DNA of 64,000 nucleotides, from the NCBI GenBank assembly GCA_037965595.1, contig CP150183.1, positions 2,666,001-2,730,000 of the forward strand, in the 5' to 3' direction. Within the stretch, counting starts at the first letter, position 1, and the number at the start of each line of letters is the position of its first letter. This DNA is from Alkalihalobacillus sp. FSL W8-0930 (lineage in GTDB: Bacteria; Bacillota; Bacilli; Bacillales; Bacillaceae_D). The notes under the pieces were generated by a model. That model was not told the origin of the DNA, did no database searches, and saw only the letters and a list, made by a program, of their open reading frames with translations. Positions 17,676 to 25,399 of the stretch are shown piece after piece. The position numbers were made by a program, and so were the translations under genes.

Positions 17676-18071
17676 ATGATGGTTATTATCTTTAGACTCA
17701 TGTTTCTACTAGCCATTTTAATTGTCGTATACAGTATTGTAAAATACTTTTTCCATCCTTTACGAAAGCTCGAGAAAGCACACAGTCACCAGCAATTTTT
17801 CTTTTTAGATGATCCAAAAGATGTTCGCAAAAACTTCTCACTTACGTACAAGGGCGTTATGTTTGAAGGGGAAAAATATATGGGAGCCACTGAATCCTCA
17901 TTTGATATTGTGACAATCTATATTTGGACAAAGGATTATAATGCCTTGCAGGGCCTCGGACGAGATGATTTTCAATATATCGAGGAAGATATTAAAACGC
18001 GCTACCCTAAAGCAAACGTTGAATGGAAATCTCCTATAAAAGAATTCCTACGTGATCAGCGGAAGGAATAG
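17676..18071 (+). CDS. ysdB: Sigma-W pathway protein YsdB
   Basis: A 131-residue protein with one N-terminal membrane span (residues 3-25, VIIFRLMFLLAILIVVYSIV) and a soluble domain rich in aromatic and charged residues (HSHQQFFFLDDPKDVRKNF, YKGVMFEGEKYMG, VTIYIWTKDYNALQGLG). Length and pattern match B. subtilis YsdB, which is named only for its sigma-W dependence; no biochemical function is known. The ribosome-binding site CAAGGAGG precedes ATG. A sigma-W-type promoter lies 65 nt upstream, indicating induction by envelope or alkaline stress. The family-A hairpin at 18110-18146 closes the gene. Confidence 0.88.
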   Translation: MMVIIFRLMFLLAILIVVYSIVKYFFHPLRKLEKAHSHQQFFFLDDPKDVRKNFSLTYKGVMFEGEKYMGATESSFDIVTIYIWTKDYNALQGLGRDDFQYIEEDIKTRYPKANVEWKSPIKEFLRDQRKE

Positions 18072-18109
18072 TGACTGGGACGTAACAGATTATTTCTTAA
18101 AAAGATACG

Positions 18110-18146
18110 AATGGCGAATGATTCAATTATTGAATCATTCGCCATT
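18110..18146. repeat. Family-A hairpin, copy 3 (no adjacent repeat body)
   Basis: Arms AATGGCGAATGATTC (18110-18124) and complement (18132-18146); the loop AATTATT can pair further. A T-rich tail follows on the plus side. It is a solo copy between the convergent ysdB and symporter genes, and probably works as a bidirectional terminator. Confidence 0.85.
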
Positions 18147-18158
18147 TTTATTTTAAAC

Positions 18159-19697
18159 TTATGAAGCTGAATCTCGGTATCCGGTATTTGCTTTTACCTT
18201 AACCTCTGCATACTTACTTGCATCCGATTTTTGTTTTGATAATAAGGTTCCGATAACGCCACCAAGGAATCCAGCAGGGACGGATATGATGGCCGGGTTT
18301 GTTAACGGAAAGATTGGTGTACCGGTAATAATAGCCGAGCCATCCGCTGCAAAAACGTTTGGACTCAAAGACACTAAGATAATGGCTGTGAGAAGTCCTG
18401 TAACCATCGCCCAAATCGCACCGCTTGTGTTGAATCGTTTCCAATAAATCGTGTAGACGATAACTGGAAGATTTGCACTGGCAGCCACACAAAAGGCCAA
18501 TGCAACTAGAAAGGCGACGTTCATATTCTGGGCAAACAGGGCTAAGATGATTGAAAATACGGCAACCCCTACAGAAGCAGAACGCGCGGCAATCACTTGT
18601 TCCTTCTCTGTTGCTTTACCTTTTCGAATGATTTGATTAAAAATATCATGAGCAAAGGCAGAGGCTCCTGATAATACTAACCCTGCAACCACTGCTAGAA
18701 TCGTAGCAAAGGCTACGGCTGCAACAAAGGACATAAACAACTCTCCACCTAATGCTTCAGCTAGTAATGGAGCGGCCATGTTTCCTGCGCTATTCGCGGC
18801 CACAATGGCATCTCTTCCTACAAATGCAGCGGCACCAAAACCTAGGAAGATGGTAAGCACATAAAAGATTCCCACGATCCATGTGGCTGTTACAACAGAA
18901 CTACGAGCTGTTTTTGCATCCCGAACTGTAAAGAATCGCATCAGAATATGAGGAAGTCCTGCTGTTCCAAGCACAAGTGCCAGCATGAGTGAAATGGAAT
19001 CAAGCGGTGCACGACCCTGTAAGCCTGGATTTAGAAAATCTGCTCCATGATCTGTAACCGTTTTCATTTCATTGAACATACCTAAAATATTGAAGTTGAA
19101 TTTAAAGAGAACCATAACGGAAATGACAAGCGTTGCCACCATAAGCAGCACGGCTTTAATGATTTGTACCCAGCTTGTTGCTGTCATTCCTCCAAATAAA
19201 ACGTAGATCGTCATCATAACCCCAACGAGAGCGACGGCCCAAGAATAATTAATTCCAAATAGTAATTGAATGAGTGCACCAGCTCCAACAAGCTGAGCGA
19301 TCATATAGAAGATTACAATGGTGATTGTACTAAAAGCTGCCACACCACGGACTTTTCTGGCGTCAAACCTTGCATGAATCATATCCGCAAGCGTATATTT
19401 ACCAAGATTTCGCAAAGGTTCTGCAACGATGAATAATACAACTAAATAGGCTACGAGGTAACCAATACTATAGAAGAAGCCGTCAAACCCAAACAGGGCA
19501 ATCGCACCAGCTATTCCTAAAAATGAAGCTGCTGATAGATAGTCTCCGGCAATAGCTAACCCATTCTGCCATCCGGTAAGTCCTCCACCCGCTGTGTAAA
19601 ATTCACTAGCTGTTTTTGTTCGCTTTGCTGCATAGTAGGTAATGACAAGGGTACTTCCTACTATGAGGAAAAAGAGAGAGATCACCATCCAACTCAT
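18159..19697 (-). CDS. Sodium:solute symporter, acetate/monocarboxylate type (ActP-like)
   Basis: Membrane transporter of the SSS family, 512 residues with about 13 hydrophobic helices. Family signatures are AGGGLTGWQNGLAIAGDYLSAASFLGIAG near the N-terminus (unwound helix 1 that binds sodium), GYLVAYLVVL, and the segment AVVAGLVLSGASAFAHDIFN, typical of the ActP/DhlC cation-acetate branch. It overlaps the upstream DUF485 gene by 4 nt (ATGA), and DUF485-SSS pairs are characteristic of acetate or short-chain monocarboxylate uptake. A cre-like box and a sigma-A promoter precede the pair, fitting catabolite control. Lactate or pyruvate are alternative substrates. Confidence 0.87.
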   Translation of the reverse strand: MSWMVISLFFLIVGSTLVITYYAAKRTKTASEFYTAGGGLTGWQNGLAIAGDYLSAASFLGIAGAIALFGFDGFFYSIGYLVAYLVVLFIVAEPLRNLGKYTLADMIHARFDARKVRGVAAFSTITIVIFYMIAQLVGAGALIQLLFGINYSWAVALVGVMMTIYVLFGGMTATSWVQIIKAVLLMVATLVISVMVLFKFNFNILGMFNEMKTVTDHGADFLNPGLQGRAPLDSISLMLALVLGTAGLPHILMRFFTVRDAKTARSSVVTATWIVGIFYVLTIFLGFGAAAFVGRDAIVAANSAGNMAAPLLAEALGGELFMSFVAAVAFATILAVVAGLVLSGASAFAHDIFNQIIRKGKATEKEQVIAARSASVGVAVFSIILALFAQNMNVAFLVALAFCVAASANLPVIVYTIYWKRFNTSGAIWAMVTGLLTAIILVSLSPNVFAADGSAIITGTPIFPLTNPAIISVPAGFLGGVIGTLLSKQKSDASKYAEVKVKANTGYRDSAS

Positions 19698-20035
19698 TCA
19701 GAATGTCCCCCTTTGTATTCAGATAAGATCTCATCTGCTTTTTGATCAAACCTGGCTGCTTTTCTTACATAAAGAATACAAAGAGTCCATGTCATCACAA
19801 ACTGGGCAATGGCAAGTATCCAGACCCAAGTAATACTACCAATTGCAGGATTGTTCAAAATCGTGGTGTAGGAAGCTAAGATGGGAAGTGAAAAGTAAAA
19901 GAGTAAGAAGAAGACGGTAAGCGGAATGATAAAGCGTTTCTTTTCTTGCATCAATTCTTTAAACTTGGTGCTTTTTTCGACCTGACTGTACTGAAGTGGA
20001 GGATTTGCATCTGTCTTTGATTTAACCTGACTCAA
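19694..20035 (-). CDS. DUF485 membrane protein paired with the SSS symporter
   Basis: About 113 residues with two membrane spans (FIIPLTVFFLLFYFSLPIL and TWVWILAIAQFVMTWTLCILYV) separated by a short loop, the DUF485 layout. Proteins of this family (YjcH in E. coli) are encoded beside acetate permeases and are thought to be accessory subunits. I place the start at TTG 20035 because AGAAGGG lies nine bases upstream; a GTG at 20044 overlaps that site and is less likely. The stop overlaps the start of the symporter gene, so translation is coupled. The C-terminus is charged and cytoplasmic. Confidence 0.85.
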   Translation of the reverse strand: MSQVKSKTDANPPLQYSQVEKSTKFKELMQEKKRFIIPLTVFFLLFYFSLPILASYTTILNNPAIGSITWVWILAIAQFVMTWTLCILYVRKAARFDQKADEILSEYKGGHSE

Positions 20036-20094
20036 CTGAATCACCCTTCTCTCTTTAGCAGTATATTTGCAGTCAAACAGTCTAACATACTATT

Positions 20095-20123
20095 AATGTA
20101 AATTAGGTGGAAGGGTCTGTCAA
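20095..20123 (-). promoter_or_regulatory. Sigma-A promoter of the DUF485-symporter operon
   Basis: On the minus strand a perfect TTGACA (20123-20118), 17-bp spacer, and TACATT (20100-20095). Confidence 0.75.
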
Positions 20124-20131
20124 TTAAAAAA

Positions 20132-20145
20132 TTAAAGCGCTTTCA
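20132..20145 (-). promoter_or_regulatory. cre-like CcpA site upstream of the acetate symporter promoter
   Basis: TGAAAGCGCTTTAA read on the minus strand matches the cre pattern TGWAANCGNTNWCA at all but one defined position. Its centre is about 50 bp upstream of the predicted transcription start, just outside the -35 box. Confidence 0.65.
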
Positions 20146-20170
20146 ATATTTATGAATGAGAGTATATAAA

Positions 20171-20203
20171 AGACGAATAATTCAATGAGTGAATCATTCG
20201 TCT
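20171..20203. repeat. Family-A hairpin, copy 4 (diverged)
   Basis: Arms AGACGAATAATTC (20171-20183) and GAATCATTCGTCT (20191-20203), loop 7 nt, one mismatch. The usual GGC/GCC pair has become GAC/GTC on both arms, a compensated change. Confidence 0.8.
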
Positions 20204-20370
20204 ATCTTGTTTTTATGGTACCAGCGAAGGGAAAATGCGAGACTCCTGTGGATAAGTACGCGGTGAAGACACTGCCGCGGTGCCCTTCCGCGGAAGGGGC
20301 TGAGGCCGTACCCACGGAAAGCGAGTATTTTCCCGTAGCGGATACTATATTTGAGGCATTTAAGTCATGA
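20204..20370 (+). repeat. Family-B repeat body, copy 3 (diverged)
   Basis: Contains GCGAGACTCCTGTGGATAAG, CGCGGTGAAGACACTGCCGCGG, GGGGCTGAGGCCGTACCCACGG and AGCGAGTATTTTCCCGTAGC, the same order as other copies. A chance open frame spans it but is not conserved in the other copies. Confidence 0.82.
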
Positions 20371-20390
20371 ACGATTTTACTCCAATCTCA

Positions 20391-20942
20391 TTATCGAGTC
20401 ACGACTTGGTCACTCCAATTTCTACTAAGTATTATTAATAAGATTAAGAAACTAGCAAGAATCAGTAAGCCTACTGTGTTTAAGTTATAAAGTAGGTTAC
20501 CAAATGATGTGTACACAATGGCCATTGGAATATTCATTATAAATGATTGCTTCATATATTCTGTTACATTTTCTGATTTCTCCATGGCATAAAACGATAG
20601 AACATGAAAATGGACAAACGGAACTAATCGAAATAACGAGAGCTGCCATACATTTAGAGCGGGATCTTTCTTTAACACCTTTTCTTTTAATCTGGCTAGT
20701 CGTTTGTGAAGCCAAGGAACGTATGATAGCAATAGATAAAAACTAAGAGACGATCCCATTAAACCAACAAACGAATAAATTGATCCTAGCACTCCTCCAA
20801 AAAGAAATCCCCCGACGATACAAATAAGTAAGACAGGAATAAATAGCACCTGTCTAATCAAGTGAAACAGAATAAAGAAAAAAGGTCCCAGCCAACCTGC
20901 CTGTTCGATAAATTGAGTAATTGGTTCTACGTATTCTTTCAA
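20391..20942 (-). CDS. TVP38/TMEM64 (DedA-related) membrane protein
   Basis: Integral membrane protein with about five or six hydrophobic helices. The family region is LFHLIRQVLFIPVLLICIVGGFLFGGVLGSIYSFVGLMGSS, which contains the re-entrant GGFLFG-x-x-GS motif of the VTT domain, followed by FRLVPFVHFHVLSFYAM. VTT proteins act on lipid scrambling or undecaprenyl-phosphate recycling; no specific role can be assigned here. The start is uncertain: I use TTG 20942, downstream of AGGGGAG, giving 183 residues, because the longer frame to 21020 overlaps the upstream ysdA gene by 50 nt. It probably shares its operon with ysdA. Confidence 0.78.
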   Translation of the reverse strand: MKEYVEPITQFIEQAGWLGPFFFILFHLIRQVLFIPVLLICIVGGFLFGGVLGSIYSFVGLMGSSLSFYLLLSYVPWLHKRLARLKEKVLKKDPALNVWQLSLFRLVPFVHFHVLSFYAMEKSENVTEYMKQSFIMNIPMAIVYTSFGNLLYNLNTVGLLILASFLILLIILSRNWSDQVVTR

Positions 20943-20970
20943 GCTGCAACAAACTCCCCTCTTGCATACC

Positions 20971-21255
20971 TTATGCTTGTATTGCTCCCAGGATGAATAA
21001 AAGTAAACTAAGATGAACAAGCATTAGAATGGGGAGTCCGAGTGAAAATGTTAGATGCTTCGTTTTATGCCTACGTAAACGCATGCCAAGAAAGGAACCG
21101 AAAACGCCACCCAGTAATGCAATGCCAAGCAACGTTTTCTCCGGAGTTCTACGCATCTGTTTAATCGCTCTTTGTTTGTCTTGAGCCATACTATAATATC
21201 CAACAATGGACATTATAAAATAATAGATCAGCAGAATGGCTACTACTTCATACAT
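20971..21255 (-). CDS. ysdA: DUF1294 family membrane protein YsdA
   Basis: A 94-residue membrane protein with an N-terminal helix, a basic central loop and a C-terminal helix. The family signature is MAQDKQRAIKQMRRTPEKTLL followed by GGVFGSFLGMRLRRHKTKH, a pattern of the DUF1294 domain. It lies immediately downstream of rplT, as ysdA does in B. subtilis. The B. subtilis protein has no known function. A terminator lies between rplT and this gene, so expression is probably partly independent. Confidence 0.87.
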   Translation of the reverse strand: MYEVVAILLIYYFIMSIVGYYSMAQDKQRAIKQMRRTPEKTLLGIALLGGVFGSFLGMRLRRHKTKHLTFSLGLPILMLVHLSLLLFILGAIQA

Positions 21256-21280
21256 GATACTCCCTCACCCTCTATAAAAG

Positions 21281-21310
21281 AAAAAAAGCGCAGTCAACAG
21301 ACGGCGCTTT
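21281..21310 (-). terminator. Terminator of the infC-rpmI-rplT operon
   Basis: Arms AAAGCGC(C)GTC and GAC(T)GCGCTTT flank a 4-nt loop and end in seven T residues on the minus strand, 11 nt after the rplT stop. Confidence 0.85.
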
Positions 21311-21320
21311 TCTCTTATCA

Positions 21321-21680
21321 TTAACCTTTAAGGCTAGTTTTTGCTTTTTCAGCTAAAGCTGTGAAAGCAGCTTCATCATTCACTGCTAGATCAGCAAGCA
21401 TTTTACGGTTCACGTTGATTTCAGCAAGCTTTAATCCGTGCATTAAACGGCTGTAAGACAAACCGTTGATGCGTGCAGCTGCGTTAATACGTGTGATCCA
21501 AAGCTTACGGAAATCACGTTTCTTTTGACGACGGTCACGGTAAGCATAAAGTAATGCTTTCATTACCTGTCCTTGTGCTGATTTGAATAACGTATGCTTA
21601 GAACCATAATATCCTTTAGCTAACTTTAAAACTTTCTTACGACGACGACGAGCGACATATCCGCCTTTTACTCTTGGCAT
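21321..21680 (-). CDS. rplT: Ribosomal protein L20
   Basis: Large-subunit protein L20, 119 residues. The N-terminal arginine/lysine-rich extension [20 protein letters not shown] and helix [21 protein letters not shown] are diagnostic, as is the globular [19 protein letters not shown]. It is an early assembly protein. In B. subtilis it represses its own operon by stabilising a transcription attenuator in the infC leader, and a matching attenuator is visible at 22586-22615. Third gene of infC-rpmI-rplT. Confidence 0.98.
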   Translation of the reverse strand: MPRVKGGYVARRRRKKVLKLAKGYYGSKHTLFKSAQGQVMKALLYAYRDRRQKKRDFRKLWITRINAAARINGLSYSRLMHGLKLAEINVNRKMLADLAVNDEAAFTALAEKAKTSLKG

Positions 21681-21714
21681 CGCTAATCCCTCCTTTATAA
21701 TCCAACCAGATCAA

Positions 21715-21915
21715 TTATTTTTTGTACGTTAACATTTGACGAATGCGTTTGAAGTCTCCAGAGTGAACCATAGCTGACTTACGTAGCTTACGTTTTTGCT
21801 TTTGAGACTTGTTACGGAACATGTGGCTAGTAAAACCGTGTGAACGTTTTAGTTTGCCGCTCCCAGTACGTTTGAAACGCTTAGCAGCGCCTCGGTGTGT
21901 TTTCATTTTTGGCAT
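21715..21915 (-). CDS. rpmI: Ribosomal protein L35
   Basis: Large-subunit protein L35, 66 residues, very basic. Starts [20 protein letters not shown] and continues [20 protein letters not shown], the standard family sequence. It lies 38 nt after infC and 34 nt before rplT in the conserved three-gene operon. Confidence 0.98.
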   Translation of the reverse strand: MPKMKTHRGAAKRFKRTGSGKLKRSHGFTSHMFRNKSQKQKRKLRKSAMVHSGDFKRIRQMLTYKK

Positions 21916-21953
21916 GAATCTAATCCTCCTTTAATGTGGTTCAAGACAGGCTT

Positions 21954-22469
21954 TTATTTCTCCGCATTCGGAGCAAGCACAAGGAACATGCTACGGCCTT
22001 CCATTTTTGGTCTCGCTTCAATAGTGGCAATGTCTTCACACTCTTTAGCCAGACGTTCAAGAACGACACGACCAATTTGAGAATGAGTAATTGCACGTCC
22101 ACGGAACCTAATAGCTGCCTTAACCTTGTCGCCCTTCTCTAGAAACTTACGTGCATTACGTAGTTTCGTATTGAAGTCATGATCCTCAATCGTTGGGCTC
22201 AGACGGACTTCTTTAGTGTTAATGATTTTTTGGTTTTTGCGTGCTTCTTTGTCTTTCTTCTGCTGCTCATAGCGGTATTTTCCATAATCCATTATGCGGC
22301 AAACAGGCGGTTTTGCATTTGGTGCGACGCACACAAGGTCAAGATTGACGTTTTGGGCCATTTCTAGCGCTTCAAACTTTGATTTCACACCGATTTGATC
22401 GCCATTTGCACCAATAAGCCTTACTTCACGGGCACGAATCCCTTCATTGACCAACATGTCTTTACTAAT
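21954..22469 (-). CDS. infC: Translation initiation factor IF-3 (ATT start codon)
   Basis: IF-3 selects the initiator tRNA and start codon on the 30S subunit. The N-terminal domain ([19 protein letters not shown]), linker ([16 protein letters not shown]) and C-terminal domain ([35 protein letters not shown]) are all present. I place the start at ATT 22469, nine bases after GGAGG, giving 171 residues with N-terminus [10 protein letters not shown]. The ATG four codons later would lack a well-spaced site. AUU starts are characteristic of infC and allow IF-3 to limit its own synthesis. First gene of the operon, behind an L20-type leader. Confidence 0.93.
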   Translation of the reverse strand: MSKDMLVNEGIRAREVRLIGANGDQIGVKSKFEALEMAQNVNLDLVCVAPNAKPPVCRIMDYGKYRYEQQKKDKEARKNQKIINTKEVRLSPTIEDHDFNTKLRNARKFLEKGDKVKAAIRFRGRAITHSQIGRVVLERLAKECEDIATIEARPKMEGRSMFLVLAPNAEK

Positions 22470-22585
22470 AATGAGCCACCTCCACTGGATTTTGATCTTG
22501 CAGACTGTATATCGTCTAAACAGGTCATCATCATTGACGTGTGTACAAGAAAGTAACAGCAGTACGCTTTAACAAGATCCCACAC

Positions 22586-22615
22586 AAAAAAGTGTGGACG
22601 CACTGCGCCCACACT
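22586..22615 (-). terminator. Attenuator terminator in the infC leader
   Basis: Arms AGTGTGG (22615-22609) and CCACACT (22597-22591) followed by six T residues. It lies inside the 5' leader, before infC, so it must work as an attenuator. Confidence 0.8.
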
Positions 22616-22714
22616 GAAAACTCGTTAATACTGAAAACGAATGATACCTACCGACTTCGGTCGATCAGGTGAGAAGCGGGCGCTTCTGCTTTCCTATAGT
22701 TTGTTTAACACACT
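22586..22714 (-). ncRNA. L20-type autoregulatory leader of infC-rpmI-rplT
   Basis: About 130 nt between the infC promoter and the attenuator. It contains stem GAAGCGCCCGCTTC, then GACCGAAGTCGG, then the terminator. In B. subtilis and other Firmicutes this position holds the L20-binding leader; structure and position fit, though I cannot align it here. The segment from 22585 to 22484 continues the untranslated leader to the IF-3 ribosome-binding site. Confidence 0.72.
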
Positions 22715-22720
22715 CTTAGA

Positions 22721-22749
22721 ATAATATCATAGGCAAAACTGGCTGTCAA
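22721..22749 (-). promoter_or_regulatory. Sigma-A promoter of infC-rpmI-rplT
   Basis: Perfect TTGACA (22749-22744), 17-bp spacer and TATTAT (22726-22721) on the minus strand. Confidence 0.82.
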
Positions 22750-22758
22750 CCTACTGAT

Positions 22759-23139
22759 TTATTTTAATGAAAAAGTCTCTGTGACACGAATGCTTTTGTT
22801 TACCGATTGAACGATTGGACAATTTTTTGTGGCGAGGTCCAACGCCTTTTGAATCGTACTTTCTGGCACGTCCGTCCCTGTTATTACAAAGTGGAGGGAC
22901 ACATCCGTCACTTCGTTCACTCCATCAGCATTTCGGATCACGTCAGCTGACAATACGATGTTATCATAGGAAATACGTTTCTTTTTAAGAATTTTCCTGA
23001 ACACGCCCCCGCTACACACTGCAATGGATGAAACGAGTAATTGATAAGGTCTAAACCCATAGTCCTCATCTCCAGATACGTGCAGCGTATCAAATGAAGT
23101 GGTAAGTGTAAATCCGTGCTCGGTCATTTGAAAATCCAA
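22759..23139 (-). CDS. OsmC-family protein
   Basis: A 126-residue protein of the OsmC/Ohr fold. Visible features are the strand pattern FTLTTSFDTLHVSGDEDYGFRPYQLLVSSIAVC with the conserved first cysteine in AVCSGGVFRKIL, and the second cysteine in ATKNCPIVQSVNKSI. These two Cys are the peroxidatic pair in family members that reduce organic hydroperoxides; this one belongs to the shorter YhfA/OsmC-like branch, so its substrate is uncertain. The start is TTG 23139 after GGAGGGG. It lies between thrS and infC; a similar location is not seen in B. subtilis, where the neighbours differ. Confidence 0.8.
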   Translation of the reverse strand: MDFQMTEHGFTLTTSFDTLHVSGDEDYGFRPYQLLVSSIAVCSGGVFRKILKKKRISYDNIVLSADVIRNADGVNEVTDVSLHFVITGTDVPESTIQKALDLATKNCPIVQSVNKSIRVTETFSLK

Positions 23140-23165
23140 ATGAGTCCCCTCCCTTCGTTTATTTA

Positions 23166-25076
23166 TTACAGTCGGTGTGTTGAGATTTCTTCAACTACTT
23201 GAGCAAGGAAGGCATCTTTATCTACTACCTGTTGATCCTGCTCACCGTACTTACGAACATTCACTGTTCCATCTGCTACTTCTTTGTCACCTAATACAAG
23301 CATGTAAGGTGTTTTCTTCATTTGAGCTTCACGGATTTTATATCCGATCTTCTCGTTACGCTCATCAAGCTGAACACGTACACCCATTCCTTCAAACAGT
23401 GATTTTACTTCCTGTGCATACTCCAAGTGTGCTTCTGGAGAAACGGGGATCACTTGAACTTGTACAGGAGCTAACCATGTTGGGAACGCTCCACCGAAGT
23501 GTTCGATTAAGATCGCAATAAAGCGGTCAATGGAACCGAATACTGCACGGTGAATAACAATTGGACGATCTTTCTCACCTTGCTCATTAACATATGTCAG
23601 ATCAAACTTCTCTGGCATTTGGAAATCAAGCTGGATTGTTGCACATTGGTGACTACGTTTTAATGCATCCTTGATGTGGAAGTCAATTTTAGGACCGTAG
23701 AATGCTCCATCCCCTTCATTTAAGATGTAATCCACATTTAAGTCCTTTAAGACATTCTCAAGTGACTGCTCTGCTTGTTCCCATAGCTCGTCTGCTCCCA
23801 TGGAGTCTTCCGGACGAGTAGAAAGCTCTACAGAGTAATCAAAGCCAAATGTGCTATAAATTTGATCAACAAGACCAAATACTTGCTTTAGCTCATCTTC
23901 AATTTGATTTGGTGCCACAAAGATATGCGCGTCATCTTGTGTAAATGTACGAACACGTAGCATTCCGTTTAACGATCCACTTAGCTCATGGCGGTGAACT
24001 TGACCAAACTCAGCCATACGAATCGGAAGGTCACGATACGAGTGCTGCGCATTTTTATAAATTAACATATGGCCAGGGCAGTTCATTGGCTTAAGCGCAA
24101 AACGCTTATCATCTACATCTGAGAAGTACATGTTCTCATGGTAGTGATCCCAGTGACCTGATTGCTCCCATAAACGTTGGTTCATCATTAGAGGCGTGCG
24201 AACTTCCTGATAACCAGCTTTTGTATATAAGTTACGTGAGAAATTCTCAAGCTCTGTACGAATTGTTTGTCCGTTTGGAAGAAAGAACGGCATACCTGGA
24301 GCTTCTTCTGAGAACATGAATAACTCTAACTCACGACCGAGCTTACGGTGATCGCGTTCTTTCGCTTGACGCAATAATTCTAGATGCTCATCTAAGTCAG
24401 CTTGCTTAAAGAATGCTGTCCCATAAATGCGTTGTAGCATCTTGTTGTCGCTATTCCCTCTCCAGTAAGCACCAGCTAGGTTTTGAAGCTTAAAGGCTTT
24501 GATTTTGTTTGTTGATGGAACGTGAATTCCACGGCATAAATCAAAGAATTCCCCTTGCTCATAGATTGTTACTTGTTCCCCTTCAGGAATCGCTTCAAGT
24601 AGCTCTTGCTTATACTCATCTTCACCAAATTTCACTTTGGCTTCCTCACGGCTTACTTCAAGACGCTGGATTTCAAGATTTTCTGAGACAATCTTTTTCA
24701 TTTCTTTTTCGATTTTTGGTAAGTCCTCTTGAGTGATGGACTCCTCTGAATCGATATCATAATAGAAGCCATCTTCAATAACAGGACCGACACCAAGCTT
24801 CACATTTTTAAACAAACGACGAACCGCTTGAGCCATTAAGTGAGCCGTACTATGTCTAAGGACCTCCAATGCTTCATCTGATTCAGGTGTGATAATAGCA
24901 ACCTCGCCACTCTCTGGAATTGGGCGCTTTAGATCAATCAATTGACCATTAATCTTACCTGCAATTGCTTTTTTCTTAAGTCCAGGACTAATTGATGCTG
25001 CTACATCTTCTGTTGTTGATCCTTTTGGAAACTCCTTCTTCGCTCCATCAGGGAAAATAAGTTCTAATTGTTCCAT
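23166..25076 (-). CDS. thrS: Threonyl-tRNA synthetase
   Basis: Class II synthetase charging tRNA-Thr, 636 residues from ATG 25076, which is nine bases after GGAG. A longer frame to 25190 would run into the T-box and is rejected. Domains: TGS at residues 1-62 (LIFPDGAKKEFPKGST), the editing second domain with the HxxxH site (LRHSTAHLMAQAVRRLF) and GVGPVIEDGFYYD, the catalytic core with zinc-binding ALKPMNCPGHMLIY, motif 2 (GQVHRHELSGSLNGMLRVRTF), motif 3 (RPIVIHRAVFGSIDRFIAIL), and the anticodon domain (LAPVQVQVIPVS). Controlled by a T-box. Confidence 0.97.
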   Translation of the reverse strand: MEQLELIFPDGAKKEFPKGSTTEDVAASISPGLKKKAIAGKINGQLIDLKRPIPESGEVAIITPESDEALEVLRHSTAHLMAQAVRRLFKNVKLGVGPVIEDGFYYDIDSEESITQEDLPKIEKEMKKIVSENLEIQRLEVSREEAKVKFGEDEYKQELLEAIPEGEQVTIYEQGEFFDLCRGIHVPSTNKIKAFKLQNLAGAYWRGNSDNKMLQRIYGTAFFKQADLDEHLELLRQAKERDHRKLGRELELFMFSEEAPGMPFFLPNGQTIRTELENFSRNLYTKAGYQEVRTPLMMNQRLWEQSGHWDHYHENMYFSDVDDKRFALKPMNCPGHMLIYKNAQHSYRDLPIRMAEFGQVHRHELSGSLNGMLRVRTFTQDDAHIFVAPNQIEDELKQVFGLVDQIYSTFGFDYSVELSTRPEDSMGADELWEQAEQSLENVLKDLNVDYILNEGDGAFYGPKIDFHIKDALKRSHQCATIQLDFQMPEKFDLTYVNEQGEKDRPIVIHRAVFGSIDRFIAILIEHFGGAFPTWLAPVQVQVIPVSPEAHLEYAQEVKSLFEGMGVRVQLDERNEKIGYKIREAQMKKTPYMLVLGDKEVADGTVNVRKYGEQDQQVVDKDAFLAQVVEEISTHRL

Positions 25077-25109
25077 GTACATTCTCTCCTTTTTTGTAAA
25101 TATGAGCAC

Positions 25110-25365
25110 AAAAAAAACACTCGTCCCTTCCAATGAAGGGGCGAGTGTGGTTCGCGGTTCCACCCTAATGTCCGTACTACGGCTTATCATACAGATAACG
25201 GCTGCGTGCCGGCACCGGTTACTATCATTCCCCGATGCAGTTCAAAGGTGGTAAGCTCATACATCTAGTTTAGAGGCTCTCAGCATATGCCTCATTCTCT
25301 GAAAACTATCTTATATGCCTCGTGTCCTCATCTACACTGATTAGATCATCATAATCTTAATATGT
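25110..25365 (-). ncRNA. T-box leader of thrS
   Basis: The T-box sequence AGGGTGGAACCGCG is at 25153-25166, followed by a long terminator stem (CACTCGCCCCTTC with its partner, 25118-25148) and eight T residues. Upstream the stem I region includes CAGAGAATGAGG. Candidate ACC specifier codons lie at 25252-25247 in CTTACCACCTTTGAAC. Uncharged tRNA-Thr would permit read-through. Confidence 0.93.
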
Positions 25366-25370
25366 AGTAT

Positions 25371-25399
25371 ATTATAGGGAGGCATACGGAAAAAATCAA
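25371..25399 (-). promoter_or_regulatory. Sigma-A promoter of thrS
   Basis: TTGATT (25399-25394), 17-bp spacer and perfect TATAAT (25376-25371) on the minus strand. The -35 box overlaps the stop codon of ytxC. Confidence 0.8.

Noticed and set aside
20185-20370. Open frame of 61 codons inside the family-B repeat
   Set aside because: The same frame is broken in the other repeat copies, so it is a by-product of the repeat.
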